DNA of 30,914 bases from an uncultured Clostridium sp. (GTDB taxonomy: Bacteria; Bacillota; Clostridia; Lachnospirales; Lachnospiraceae): assembly GCA_938036545.1 (NCBI GenBank), contig CALHQJ010000051.1:1-30914 (forward strand), written 5' to 3'. Positions 22,218-30,722 of this stretch are shown in pieces. The notes beneath the pieces are model-generated. The model had not been told where the DNA came from. It ran no database searches and saw only the letters and a list, made by a program, of their open reading frames with translations. How positions within the stretch are numbered: position 1 is the stretch's first letter; every line of letters begins with the position of its first letter. Both the position numbers and the translations under genes were made by a program.

Positions 22218-22306
22218 AGAAAATATAACAGTTCCCACCGTCTAGAATAATTACAAGAAAATGAAAAAGAAGGGAACAGCCAAGAACTGTAAAGGGGAGA
22301 AAAAAC

Positions 22307-23428
22307 ATGGCATATTTAGGAGAAACTATCAAAAAATTAGGATTTGGATTAATGCGTCTTCCAGAGAAAGATGGGGAGATTGATATTGAACAGGTAAAAG
22401 AAATGACAGACCTGTTTATGGAAGCTGGCTTTACCTATTTTGATACGGCATGGGCTTATAACGGCAGTGAAGATGCTGTTCGCCAGGCGCTTGTGGAGCG
22501 CTATCCCAGAGAGAGTTTTCAGCTTGCAACAAAAAATGCGGCCTGGATTAACTGCAAAAGCAGAGAAGATGCAATAGCCCAGTTTGAAGTTTCCCTGGAG
22601 AGGACTCAGGCAGGATATTTTGATTTTTATCTGCTTCATAACTTAGGTGAGAGCCGCACAAAATATTTTGATGAGTTTGAACTGTGGAGCTGGGTTCAGG
22701 AGAAGAAGGCAGAAGGAAAGATTAAACATATCGGATTTTCATTCCATTCTACACCGGAAGAGTTAGAGGAACTTTTGACGGCTCATCCGGAAATGGAATT
22801 TGTACAGCTGCAGATTAATTATGCGGATTGGGAGAATCCAACTGTACAGTCCAGAGCCTGCTATGAGGTGGCAAGAAAACATGGCAAACCAGTTGTGATT
22901 ATGGAACCGGTAAAGGGAGGAATGTTAGCAACGCCTCCGGAAAGCGTAGTAGAGATTTTTAAGAAAGCAGAACCAGATGCTTCGCCAGCTTCCTGGGCTG
23001 TTCGGTTTGCAGCAGGACTGGAGGGCGTGATTACCGTGCTGTCTGGAATGAGCAATATTCAACAGATGCAGGATAATCTGTCTTATATGAAAACATTTAC
23101 GGGATTGACAGAGCAGCAAAGGGAAACATTGAAAAATGCCCAGGAAGCCCTGGCAAAAGTACCGCTGATTCCCTGTACCTCCTGCAATTACTGTGCGAAA
23201 GTATGTCCGCAGAACATTGGCATTTCCGGTTCCTTTATGGCAATGAACTATTTGACCCTGTACGGAAGCAAAGAAAGAGCGAAAGGTCAGGAAGGATGGC
23301 TCGTAGGAAGACATGGAAAGGAACAGGCAGACAAATGCATTAAATGCGGCAAATGCGAACAAGTATGCCCACAGCACATTGCAATTAGAGAAACGTTAGA
23401 TTCTGTGTGCAGGGAATTGCTGCAGTAA
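22307..23428 (+). CDS. Aldo/keto reductase with C-terminal 2x[4Fe-4S] ferredoxin domain
   Basis: The protein has 373 residues. The N-terminal aldo/keto reductase barrel (about 1-280) has GFGLMRLP, FDTAWAY with the catalytic Tyr region, and LLHNLG. The C-terminal tail has two cluster motifs: Cys290/293/296/300 (CTSCNYCAKVCP) and Cys344/347/350/354 (CIKCGKCEQVCP). Such proteins are common in anaerobic Firmicutes, and electron transfer between ferredoxin clusters and a carbonyl substrate is assumed. The substrate is unknown. AAAGGGGAG precedes the start. A short spacer (89 bases) separates it from the phosphatase gene. Confidence 0.93.
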   Translation: MAYLGETIKKLGFGLMRLPEKDGEIDIEQVKEMTDLFMEAGFTYFDTAWAYNGSEDAVRQALVERYPRESFQLATKNAAWINCKSREDAIAQFEVSLERTQAGYFDFYLLHNLGESRTKYFDEFELWSWVQEKKAEGKIKHIGFSFHSTPEELEELLTAHPEMEFVQLQINYADWENPTVQSRACYEVARKHGKPVVIMEPVKGGMLATPPESVVEIFKKAEPDASPASWAVRFAAGLEGVITVLSGMSNIQQMQDNLSYMKTFTGLTEQQRETLKNAQEALAKVPLIPCTSCNYCAKVCPQNIGISGSFMAMNYLTLYGSKERAKGQEGWLVGRHGKEQADKCIKCGKCEQVCPQHIAIRETLDSVCRELLQ

Positions 23429-23452
23429 TGGAATTTGGAGGGATGTCTGACC

Positions 23453-23818
23453 ATGAAATTAAAGAACATTTTGATTGTTGTAAAAGATATTGAAAAATCA
23501 AAACAGTTTTATCACGATTTGTTTGGCCTTGACGTGATACTTGACAATGATGGGAATGTGATTTTAACGGAAGGTCTTGTGCTTCAGGATGAAAAAATTT
23601 GGAAAACATTCTTGGAAAAGGACCGGATTCCCCAAAATAATTCCTGTGAACTGTATTTTGAGGAACGCGATATAGAAGCATTTGCTGAAAAATTGGAAAA
23701 GCAGTACCCTTCCATAGAGTATGTCAACAGGCTTACGGTACATAGCTGGGGTCAAAAGGTCATCCGCTTTTACGATTTAGACGGTAATTTAATTGAGGTG
23801 GGAACGCCTGTGCAGTAA
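23453..23818 (+). CDS. VOC-superfamily (glyoxalase/bleomycin-resistance fold) protein
   Basis: The protein has 121 residues. Two beta-alpha-beta-beta-beta units are visible: LKNILIVVKDIEKSKQFYHD at the start, and VIRFYDLDGNLIEVGTP at the end with the metal-binding Glu. The function is not predictable beyond the fold. The start at ATG 23453 has TGGAGGG upstream, 24 bases after the reductase stop, so the two genes are probably co-transcribed. Confidence 0.88.
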   Translation: MKLKNILIVVKDIEKSKQFYHDLFGLDVILDNDGNVILTEGLVLQDEKIWKTFLEKDRIPQNNSCELYFEERDIEAFAEKLEKQYPSIEYVNRLTVHSWGQKVIRFYDLDGNLIEVGTPVQ

Positions 23819-23822
23819 CGGA

Positions 23823-24033
23823 ATGGGACAGATGACCGCTTTTGTTGAAGGAAGAAGCTCACTTGGCTGTATGGGATTGTTCATTCAGAATGCAGGCTGG
23901 GCGGAGAGTCGGACAACTGGTTTTTGCAAAAATGGACGAGGCTGCCCGGAATCCTTATAAAGGAAAATACCAGGGTCAGACTGGAGCAACAGGCTCAAAA
24001 GTTTTTATGGATGCAGATAGGGAATCAAAGTAA
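23823..24033 (+). pseudogene. dcd: Frameshifted remnant of dCTP deaminase (C-terminal part)
   Basis: In one frame (from 23832) the DNA encodes TAFVEGRSSLGCMGLFIQNAGW, the Dcd active-site region EGRSSLGRLGLFI. In a second frame (to TAA at 24031-24033) it encodes AGRRVGQLVFAKMDEAARNP, then YKGKYQGQTGATGSKVF, which is the Dcd C-terminus. About 24 residues that normally lie between these blocks are missing at the frame switch near GCAGGCTGGGCGG. The N-terminal half of the enzyme is absent. Both motifs are quite specific, so the identification is firm even though no complete gene is present. Confidence 0.8.
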
Positions 24034-24089
24034 GAAAGTATTTTTTATGATATCTAGAATAGAAAATTATATCTCTTAGTGCCACTTGA

Positions 24090-24107
24090 ATGTCAAACGG
24101 TTGACAT
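24090..24107. promoter_or_regulatory. LacI-2 operator overlapping the -35 box of the phosphorylase operon
   Basis: ATGTCAAACGGTTGACAT is an 18-bp palindrome with one imperfect pair, centred on CG. The same sequence, with two changes, recurs at 26524-26541 in an identical promoter position. Confidence 0.8.
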
Positions 24108-24129
24108 ATTGAAAGTAATCACATATAAT
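24101..24129 (+). promoter_or_regulatory. Consensus sigma-A promoter of the phosphorylase operon
   Basis: TTGACA (24101-24106), exactly 17 bases, TATAAT (24124-24129). The -35 box is the right half of the operator, so repression by promoter occlusion is expected. Confidence 0.9.
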
Positions 24130-24169
24130 AAAGGTAGTTAATTTATGATATGCTGAGAAGGAGAATACG

Positions 24170-25624
24170 ATGAAAAATAAGGTTATGCTGATTGCATATC
24201 CAGATTGTATGGGGAATGACTTAAAGGACCTGAAACAGATGTTAGATACGTATTTTGCAGAAGCTATTTCAGGAGTGCACATTTTGCCTTTTTTTCCATC
24301 TTCTGGAGACAGGGGGTTTGCCCCGATTGACTACAAACAGGTAGAGCCAACTTTTGGAGACTGGGGTGACATTAAGGAATTAGCGAAAGATTATGAATTA
24401 ATGTTTGACTTTATGGTTAATCATATTTCAGCTAGAAGTTCATACTATCAGGACTTTTTAGAGAAAAAAGATAACTCATCATATGCAGATTTATTTATCC
24501 GATATAAAAATTTTTGGACAAATGGAAATCCAAGCAAAGAACAAGAGAATAAGATTTATAAACGGAAAGAAAAGGCTCCTTATACTATAGCTCATTTTCA
24601 GGACGGTTCAAGTGAAAAAGTCTGGTGTACGTTTTCAGAAGAACAAATTGATTTGAATGTAAGCTCACAAAGTGGAAAGAAATATTTAAAAGAAAATATA
24701 CAGGGCTTGATAGAAAAAGGTGCGTCTTTGATACGGTTGGATGCATTTGCATATGCAGTTAAAAAGAAAGATACGAACTGTTTTTTTGTAGAGCCGGAAA
24801 TATGGGAACTACTGGGTAAATGTAAAAGACTGGCTGAAGAAAAAGGCGGTGATATTCTTCCGGAAATTCATGAACACTATTCAATTGCGCTGAAGCTGGC
24901 AGAGAAAGGATATTGGGTGTATGATTTTGCTCTTCCAATGTTGGTTCTGCATGCTCTGTATTTTGGAATAACGAAGTATTTAAAGCACTGGTTAGAGATA
25001 TGCCCAAGAAATCAATACACAACATTAGATACTCATGATGGCATAGGCGTTGTGGATGTAAGAGGACTATTGCCAGATGCAGAAATTGAACGTACAAGAG
25101 AACACTTATTCCAATATGGTGCGAATGTAAAACGTGTTTATAGCACAGAAAAATATAATAATCTGGATATATATCAGATTAATTGTACATATTATTCTGC
25201 ATTAGGAGATGATGATGCAGCTTATCTTCTTGCAAGGGCTACACAACTATTTGCCCCTGGCATTCCTCAAATTTATTATGTTGGCTTATTGGCAGGAAAG
25301 AATGATACAAAACTTTTAGAAGAAACAAAAGAGGGGAGGAATATAAACCGTCACTATTATACGACAGAAGAATTGAGCAGGGAAGTTGAGCGTCCTGTAG
25401 TAAAAAAACTTTTGAAACTAATGAAATTGCGTAATAACGAAGATGCTTTTAATGGAAAGTTTTCCCTCGAAGAGTCGAAAGAAGGACATCTTAATTTATG
25501 CTGGTCAAAAGAAACGGAAAAAATTATTTTAAGAGCAGATTATGAAAGAAAGGAATTTTCAATTATCAAGGAGACTGGTACAGCATTTTCGATACTTTTT
25601 AATAGCGAAGAGGGAGAAGTATAA
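24170..25624 (+). CDS. GH13_18 sucrose-phosphorylase-type glycoside phosphorylase
   Basis: The protein has 484 residues. It matches the sucrose phosphorylase family throughout: FDFMVNHISARS, IRLDAFAYAVKK with nucleophile Asp191, LPEIHEHY with acid/base Glu232, LDTHDGIGVVD with Asp290, and NLDIYQINCTYYSALG followed by FAPGIPQIYYVGLLAGKND. The three catalytic positions coincide almost exactly in number with Bifidobacterium sucrose phosphorylase. The enzyme cleaves an alpha-glucoside with phosphate to give alpha-glucose-1-phosphate. GH13_18 also includes sucrose-6'-phosphate, glucosylglycerol and glucosylglycerate phosphorylases, so the acceptor is open; the Tyr in LDIYQ is more like sucrose phosphorylase. 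It is the first gene of the operon under the LacI-2 operator, with AAGGAG upstream. The phosphoesterase next to it is unusual for a plain sucrose operon. Confidence 0.9.
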   Translation: MKNKVMLIAYPDCMGNDLKDLKQMLDTYFAEAISGVHILPFFPSSGDRGFAPIDYKQVEPTFGDWGDIKELAKDYELMFDFMVNHISARSSYYQDFLEKKDNSSYADLFIRYKNFWTNGNPSKEQENKIYKRKEKAPYTIAHFQDGSSEKVWCTFSEEQIDLNVSSQSGKKYLKENIQGLIEKGASLIRLDAFAYAVKKKDTNCFFVEPEIWELLGKCKRLAEEKGGDILPEIHEHYSIALKLAEKGYWVYDFALPMLVLHALYFGITKYLKHWLEICPRNQYTTLDTHDGIGVVDVRGLLPDAEIERTREHLFQYGANVKRVYSTEKYNNLDIYQINCTYYSALGDDDAAYLLARATQLFAPGIPQIYYVGLLAGKNDTKLLEETKEGRNINRHYYTTEELSREVERPVVKKLLKLMKLRNNEDAFNGKFSLEESKEGHLNLCWSKETEKIILRADYERKEFSIIKETGTAFSILFNSEEGEV

Positions 25625-25630
25625 AGAACT

Positions 25631-26404
25631 ATGAAAATACTGGTCTTATCTGATATTCATGCAAATATTTGGGCTCTTCAGGAAGTAATAGAGAAGGAAA
25701 AAGCATATGATCGGTTGTGTTTTGCTGGAGATATGGTGGACTATGGTATAGCTCCAGCACAGGTTATCGAATACTTGAGAAAGATCCCGAATGCACTATT
25801 AGTACAAGGAAATCATGATCTCCATGCAGTAAAAATTTCGCAACAAGAAGATTTTAGAAATATGCCTGCGAAATTATATAAGTGGATTCATTATAATTTG
25901 GAACGGATGGATAGAGAACAGGTAGAGTACTTGAAAAATCTACCGCTTCATCAATATTTTATGGCAGATGGTTGGTGCTATTTAATGCAGCATCAGTATG
26001 TACAGGGAAGTTATGATGTGATTGAAAGCAGGAATCAATTTGAACACTATTGGAGAGAGTATACCCCTGAAGAGTATTGGGATGCACCAAAACGCCGCAT
26101 GATTTTTGGGCATAGCCACAGACAATGTATCCATATTCTGGGTGAAAATATGGAATGGATAAATTCGGGAAGTGTATCATACCGGAGGCCGGATGATCCA
26201 GATAAAACGGCGCACTATATGGTAATTGAAAATGGAGAGGTTATAATGAGACAGACTCCATATAACAGGCAGCCTCTTTACGAAGAAGCGATTAGGCAGA
26301 TGGAATATGGCCGTATGATGGATTCGGAAATACAAGATTTTATGTTCTTTTTTGGAAATGCATCCTCTAGTAGAGAAAAATTACCCTTAAAAAAGAAAAT
26401 TTAA
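25631..26404 (+). CDS. Calcineurin-like metallophosphoesterase (YfcE/MJ0936-type)
   Basis: The protein has 257 residues. All metal-binding motifs are present: SDIHAN (Asp8, His10), AGDMVDYG (Asp34), GNHD (Asn61, His62) and GHSH (His161, His163), with WINSGSV near the end. The family hydrolyses phosphodiesters or phosphomonoesters with two metal ions. It begins 6 bases after the phosphorylase stop and is therefore co-expressed with it. A role on a phosphorylated sugar substrate is inferred from this coupling and from the PhnP-like gene in the same regulon. Confidence 0.88.
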   Translation: MKILVLSDIHANIWALQEVIEKEKAYDRLCFAGDMVDYGIAPAQVIEYLRKIPNALLVQGNHDLHAVKISQQEDFRNMPAKLYKWIHYNLERMDREQVEYLKNLPLHQYFMADGWCYLMQHQYVQGSYDVIESRNQFEHYWREYTPEEYWDAPKRRMIFGHSHRQCIHILGENMEWINSGSVSYRRPDDPDKTAHYMVIENGEVIMRQTPYNRQPLYEEAIRQMEYGRMMDSEIQDFMFFFGNASSSREKLPLKKKI

Positions 26405-26458
26405 AAAAGGCAGAACTGAAGTCTTTCTTATTTTAGTTAGACGAGGTTCTGCCTTTTT
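26403..26458 (+). terminator. Terminator of the phosphorylase operon
   Basis: AAAAAGGCAGAAC (26404-26416) pairs perfectly with GTTCTGCCTTTTT (26446-26458) around a 29-base AT-rich loop, ending in five Ts. Confidence 0.85.
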
Positions 26459-26523
26459 GCTGAATAACAAAACGTAGCTAGTGGTATTATTAGTAAAATA
26501 AAAGTAAAAAAGTGGATAAGATT

Positions 26524-26541
26524 ATGTTAAACGCTTGACAT
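26524..26541. promoter_or_regulatory. LacI-2 operator of the PhnP-like/ABC operon
   Basis: ATGTTAAACGCTTGACAT differs from the operator at 24090 at only two positions. It again ends in the TTGACA of the promoter. Confidence 0.8.
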
Positions 26542-26563
26542 AATTTACATCTTATATTATACT
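26535..26563 (+). promoter_or_regulatory. Promoter of the PhnP-like/ABC operon
   Basis: TTGACA (26535-26540), exactly 17 bases, TATACT (26558-26563). About 100 bases of leader follow, with no recognisable riboswitch. Confidence 0.87.
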
Positions 26564-26667
26564 GTTTGATAAGTGGAAATGGTAAAAAGAAACAAAAAAG
26601 CAAAGAAATATTAGCTAAAATTGTAAGATTAATCGATTGATATATTATATGAGAGGAGACAATTGTG

Positions 26668-27540
26668 ATGGGGAAGATGTTTTGGGGAACAGGCTCTGCA
26701 GAAGGCCTCCCAAATCCTGTATGTGGGTGTCTGGCTTGTGAAAGAGCAAGGAAGTTGAAAGGGGAAAATATTAGAAGCAGAAGTTCTTTTCAAGTATCAA
26801 AAGATATTTTGCTGGATTTTGGCCCTGACTTTGTAAGTCAGGCTCAGAAAAATGGTGGTGATTTGATGGAACTTCGCCATGTGTTAGTCACACATACCCA
26901 TTATGACCATTTTTCATCCTTTGCATTGTGCCAGTTTGCTGGAAGTTTCATATTACCAACAGAGCCGGTTACGTTTTATTTTACAGAAGAGGCCTACGAG
27001 ATGGCAAATTATCTTTGTCAGGATCAAATGCTTTTACACAACGGGTTTCAAGAAGCTTTGGAAAGTGGAGCAATCAGGTTTAAACAATTAAAATTCTTTG
27101 AAAAGATAAAGATTGGAAATTATATAGTGACTCCACTACCGGGAAGGCATTTTGGATCTGTAGAAACTCGTTCTGCAAACTATTTATTTCAGGCATCTGG
27201 AGGAGACGTGCTTTACTATGGAACAGATACAGGATATTACTTTCCAGAAACAATAAACTTTTTAAAAGGGTATCAAATTAATCAGTTAATTACAGAATGT
27301 ACCTGGGATGAAAAACATTCTTATAATATAGAAAAAGATAAGCACTTATCGCTGCCGACTTTAAGAAAACTATTGGAAGTTTTGGGAAAACAGGGAACAT
27401 TAGGTGGGTTTTCAGAGGTATATCTTACCCATATTAGTCACAGTCATACCCGTTCTCATGAGGAATTGGAAAAATTGGTAAATAGCTGGACAGAATTTTC
27501 GTTTAAGGTTTGTATTGCCTATGATGGCATGAAAATATAA
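26668..27540 (+). CDS. PhnP-like metallo-beta-lactamase-fold phosphodiesterase
   Basis: The protein has 290 residues. The N-terminal GTGSAEGLPNPVCGCLACER with Cys19, Cys21 and Cys24 resembles the structural zinc site of PhnP. THTHYDHF (His76, His78, Asp80, His81) is the two-metal active site of the MBL fold, and further ligands are in LPGRHFG, YYGTDTGYY and LTHISHSH. PhnP opens 5-phosphoribosyl 1,2-cyclic phosphate. This protein is longer and is not in a phn locus, so a different (possibly cyclic or diester) sugar phosphate is likely. The start at ATG 26668 has AGGAG 9 bases upstream (a GTG at 26665 is possible). It heads an operon with an ABC importer. Confidence 0.82.
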   Translation: MGKMFWGTGSAEGLPNPVCGCLACERARKLKGENIRSRSSFQVSKDILLDFGPDFVSQAQKNGGDLMELRHVLVTHTHYDHFSSFALCQFAGSFILPTEPVTFYFTEEAYEMANYLCQDQMLLHNGFQEALESGAIRFKQLKFFEKIKIGNYIVTPLPGRHFGSVETRSANYLFQASGGDVLYYGTDTGYYFPETINFLKGYQINQLITECTWDEKHSYNIEKDKHLSLPTLRKLLEVLGKQGTLGGFSEVYLTHISHSHTRSHEELEKLVNSWTEFSFKVCIAYDGMKI

Positions 27541-27566
27541 TCATGATAAAGGAGGATTTAAGATTT

Positions 27567-28928
27567 ATGAAAATGAATGTGAAATTATTCCTTGGAGCAG
27601 CTACAGCAGTGATGATTGGAACAGTTCTTTCAGGATGTTCCAGAGGAGCAGAGGAAAAGAATGCAGAAGTATCTGCAAGCGTAGGGGCAGAAAGCACTGA
27701 TAATAATGCGGAAAGCTCTGGAGAAACAAAAAATATTCGGATTTGGCTGGCAGATGGTGCGGAAGCAGAATTTTATAAAACCATGCTCACAGAAATTGAT
27801 GAAAAACATTCGGAATTTACTATTGAGTATGAAATTTATCCCAATGATGAACTGATTAATAAACTCCAGCTGGCTCCTTCGGTAGGGGATACTCCGGATG
27901 CAGTAGTTGTGGATGGGCTTAGAGTTCCGCTGTTTATGACACAGGATATGATTGCTCCGATTGATAGTTATATTAGCGATGAACTGAAAAATGATTTGCT
28001 GCCTTCTGTATTGGCAGAATGTACATATGGAGAACAGCTTTATGGAGTTGCTCAGTTTGATGCAGGATTATCTTTGTGGGGGAATAAGTCTATGCTGGAA
28101 GATGCGGGAGTAAGGATTCCTACTAGTTATAAAGAAGCGTGGACAAAGATGGAATTTGAGGATGCCTTAGCGAAATTAAAAGCAAATGGAGTTGAATATC
28201 CTTTGTACATTCGGCAGAATTCACCTAGAACCTTATATTATACTTATTTACCTGTAGTAAAAAGCTTTGGTGGTGACGTTATGAATAGGGAAACCATGCT
28301 TACAGAGGGAACGCTGAATAGTCAGGAAACTGTAGAAGCATTTTCTTATATTACTTGGCTGATTGATAATCAGTATATTGATCCATTGTGTGATTATGAG
28401 GATGGATTTTACAATAAGAAAGAAAATGCACTTTCTTTAGTTGGGCATTGGGCTACTACTAATATTACAAGTGCATTAGGAGAAGATGCAGTTTTGATTC
28501 CAATTCCAGACTTCGGAAATGGCGTATATACAGGTTCTGGATCTACTGTATGGGCGATGACAACTGCTGCTGTAGAGAACGGGAATGCAGAGGCAGCCTG
28601 GAATGTTATTGAGGAAGCTGTATCGCCGGAAAATGTTGCTGAGATAACAAAGGAAAATGGTGGAATTCCAGCAAGAAAATCTGTTTTGGAAAAAGATGAG
28701 CGTTTTGCAGAAGGTGGACAGCTTTATTTATATAGAGAGCAGTTGGAAGACGGAATCAGTTATTTGAGACCATTAACTCCGGCTCACCAGACAAATTATG
28801 ATGCGGTAGAAAGTGCGGTTTCAAATATTCTACTAGGCGCAGATGCTAAAAGCGAACTTGATAATGCAGCGGCATCTGTAGATGCCATTATTAAAGAAAA
28901 TGGGTGGGATGAATGGTTAAACAAGTAA
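27567..28928 (+). CDS. ABC sugar transporter substrate-binding lipoprotein (second system)
   Basis: The protein has 453 residues. It has a lipoprotein signal ending in VLSGC (Cys24), a Glu/Ser-rich linker to about residue 50, then a family-1 solute-binding domain (IRIWLADGAEAEFYKTMLTE, DAVVVDGLRVPLFMTQ, and GSGSTVWAMTTAAVENG). The start at 27567 is preceded by AAAGGAGG 11 bases upstream; the earlier ATG at 27543 lies before that site. It begins 26 bases after the PhnP-like gene. The ligand is unknown; the sequence differs clearly from the first binding protein (13684). Confidence 0.9.
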   Translation: MKMNVKLFLGAATAVMIGTVLSGCSRGAEEKNAEVSASVGAESTDNNAESSGETKNIRIWLADGAEAEFYKTMLTEIDEKHSEFTIEYEIYPNDELINKLQLAPSVGDTPDAVVVDGLRVPLFMTQDMIAPIDSYISDELKNDLLPSVLAECTYGEQLYGVAQFDAGLSLWGNKSMLEDAGVRIPTSYKEAWTKMEFEDALAKLKANGVEYPLYIRQNSPRTLYYTYLPVVKSFGGDVMNRETMLTEGTLNSQETVEAFSYITWLIDNQYIDPLCDYEDGFYNKKENALSLVGHWATTNITSALGEDAVLIPIPDFGNGVYTGSGSTVWAMTTAAVENGNAEAAWNVIEEAVSPENVAEITKENGGIPARKSVLEKDERFAEGGQLYLYREQLEDGISYLRPLTPAHQTNYDAVESAVSNILLGADAKSELDNAAASVDAIIKENGWDEWLNK

Positions 28929-29824
28929 AAAATAAAAAAGGCAGCAAATCTGTTCGACGCCAGGGATTTGCTGCCCTGGTTTTAGGTGCACCAGCACTGA
29001 TTTTAATGTTTGTTTTTATGATACTTCCATTTATTATGTCGATTTGTTATTCTTTTACAGATAAGATGCTGGTATCGGGAAAAAACAATACAGTGAACTT
29101 TATAGGTTTCAGTAATTATATAAAACTGTTTACTTCGGAGACTTTTCGACAGGCGTGTTTCAATACTGTATTTTATACGGTTATGGTAGTGCCATCTATA
29201 CTGGTTTTGGCAGTACTTTTGGCAGTATTGATTAACCGGAAAATGAAAGGGATTGCGTTATTTCGAATGATTTATTTTAGCCCGCAGGTTGTAACTATGA
29301 CAGTTGTAGCGGTTGTATGGGCGTTTATTTATTCTCCAGGAGAAAACGGACTTTTGAATTCTTTTTTAGGACTGTTTGGCATAGAACCTCAGCTTTGGAT
29401 TAAAAGTCCGGATCAGGCAATGCCTTCTATTGCAGTAATGTCTATCTGGCAAGCCTTGGGAATGCAGGCAATTATTGTTCTAGGGGGCCTTCAATATATT
29501 TCTCCAGATTTATATGAGGCAGGAAAGGTAGATGGATGTAACTCTATACAGGAGTTTTTTTACATTACCTTGCCCTTGTTACGTAATACAATTACATATG
29601 TGATTGTAACAAATACAATTAGTTCTTTAAGACTATTTACACAGGTGTACGTATTAACGAACGGAGGCCCTATGGGTGCTACAAATTCTATCGTATTCCA
29701 AATGTATAAGACAGGATTTAATAACAATCAGGTAGGATATGCATCTGCTATGGCAGTAGTTTTCTGCAGTACAGTTTTGATTATTTCTATTCTTCAGAAT
29801 AAATACCTGGGAGGTGAGGAGTAA
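28913..29824 (+). CDS. ABC sugar permease, MalF/UgpA type (second system)
   Basis: The protein has 303 residues and six membrane segments. The EAA loop is LYEAGKVDGCNSIQEFFYI, with Gly in place of the second Ala. The start overlaps the end of the binding-protein gene by 16 bases, an unusually large overlap that implies translational coupling. No good downstream alternative start exists before the first membrane segment. Confidence 0.9.
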   Translation: MVKQVKNKKGSKSVRRQGFAALVLGAPALILMFVFMILPFIMSICYSFTDKMLVSGKNNTVNFIGFSNYIKLFTSETFRQACFNTVFYTVMVVPSILVLAVLLAVLINRKMKGIALFRMIYFSPQVVTMTVVAVVWAFIYSPGENGLLNSFLGLFGIEPQLWIKSPDQAMPSIAVMSIWQALGMQAIIVLGGLQYISPDLYEAGKVDGCNSIQEFFYITLPLLRNTITYVIVTNTISSLRLFTQVYVLTNGGPMGATNSIVFQMYKTGFNNNQVGYASAMAVVFCSTVLIISILQNKYLGGEE

Positions 29825-29825
29825 A

Positions 29826-30683
29826 ATGGGAAACAATATGGCAATCAACCAGAGAAAGAAAGTAAAACAAGCCCTGTTTTATATCCTGTATATAGCTTTA
29901 TCAGTGTTATTTATCTTCCCGCTTGTCTATATGGTGATTTCTTCTTTTAAGACAGATGATCAGATTGTGAAAGATATGTCCAGCATTGCGGCATTTATCC
30001 CACATGGAGAACTATCAGTTCAAAATTATCAGGATGTATTTGAGAAGTTAAACTTCTTTAAATATTTTGCGAATTCTATGACTATTTCACTTTGTTCTGT
30101 TGTGATTGGGACCATTATAAATGCCATGATGGGATATGTTTTGGGAATGTTGCAGTTTAAAGGAAAGAAGTTATTGTTTGCTGTTATTTTAGCATTTATG
30201 ATTGTACCAAATGAGTCTATTATCATTAATCGCTTTTTGGTAGTGAATAACTTAAATCTGGTAAATACACTATTGGGTTTAATGATTCCCTGGCTGGCAA
30301 TGCCTATGTATATTTATTTGTTTTATAATCATTTTAGAAGAATGCCTTATGAACTGGTTGATGCAGCAGTGGTAGATGGGGAAAGTTATGTAGGAATTTT
30401 TTGGAAAATTATGTTGCCTTTATCAAAGCCAATTTGTGCAACAGTAGCTATTATGATTTATATTCATGCATGGGGAGATTTGTTGTGGCCAACGATGGTA
30501 ACAAGGGATGACTCTTTAAGGACGCTTCCTCAGGCATTGCGTTCATTGTTTCAAAGTGACCAGACATTGTGGGGACAGGTGTTTGCTTTTGGTACATTAG
30601 CAACTGTTCCGGTTTTTCTGCTGTTCCTTACATTTCAAAAACAATTTGTAGAATCCCTTGCATCTACAGGAATAAAAGGTTAA
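29826..30683 (+). CDS. ABC sugar permease, MalG/UgpE type (second system)
   Basis: The protein has 285 residues and six membrane segments. The EAA loop is ELVDAAVVDGESYVGIFW followed by IMLPLSKP. The C-terminus VESLASTGIKG is typical. It starts one base after the previous stop, with GGAGGTGAGGAG overlapping the end of the preceding gene. No ATPase gene follows, so a shared ATPase elsewhere is assumed. Confidence 0.92.
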   Translation: MGNNMAINQRKKVKQALFYILYIALSVLFIFPLVYMVISSFKTDDQIVKDMSSIAAFIPHGELSVQNYQDVFEKLNFFKYFANSMTISLCSVVIGTIINAMMGYVLGMLQFKGKKLLFAVILAFMIVPNESIIINRFLVVNNLNLVNTLLGLMIPWLAMPMYIYLFYNHFRRMPYELVDAAVVDGESYVGIFWKIMLPLSKPICATVAIMIYIHAWGDLLWPTMVTRDDSLRTLPQALRSLFQSDQTLWGQVFAFGTLATVPVFLLFLTFQKQFVESLASTGIKG

Positions 30684-30722
30684 ACTATAAGAAAGTTTTA
30701 CAAGATGTTTGGGAGTGAAGAG

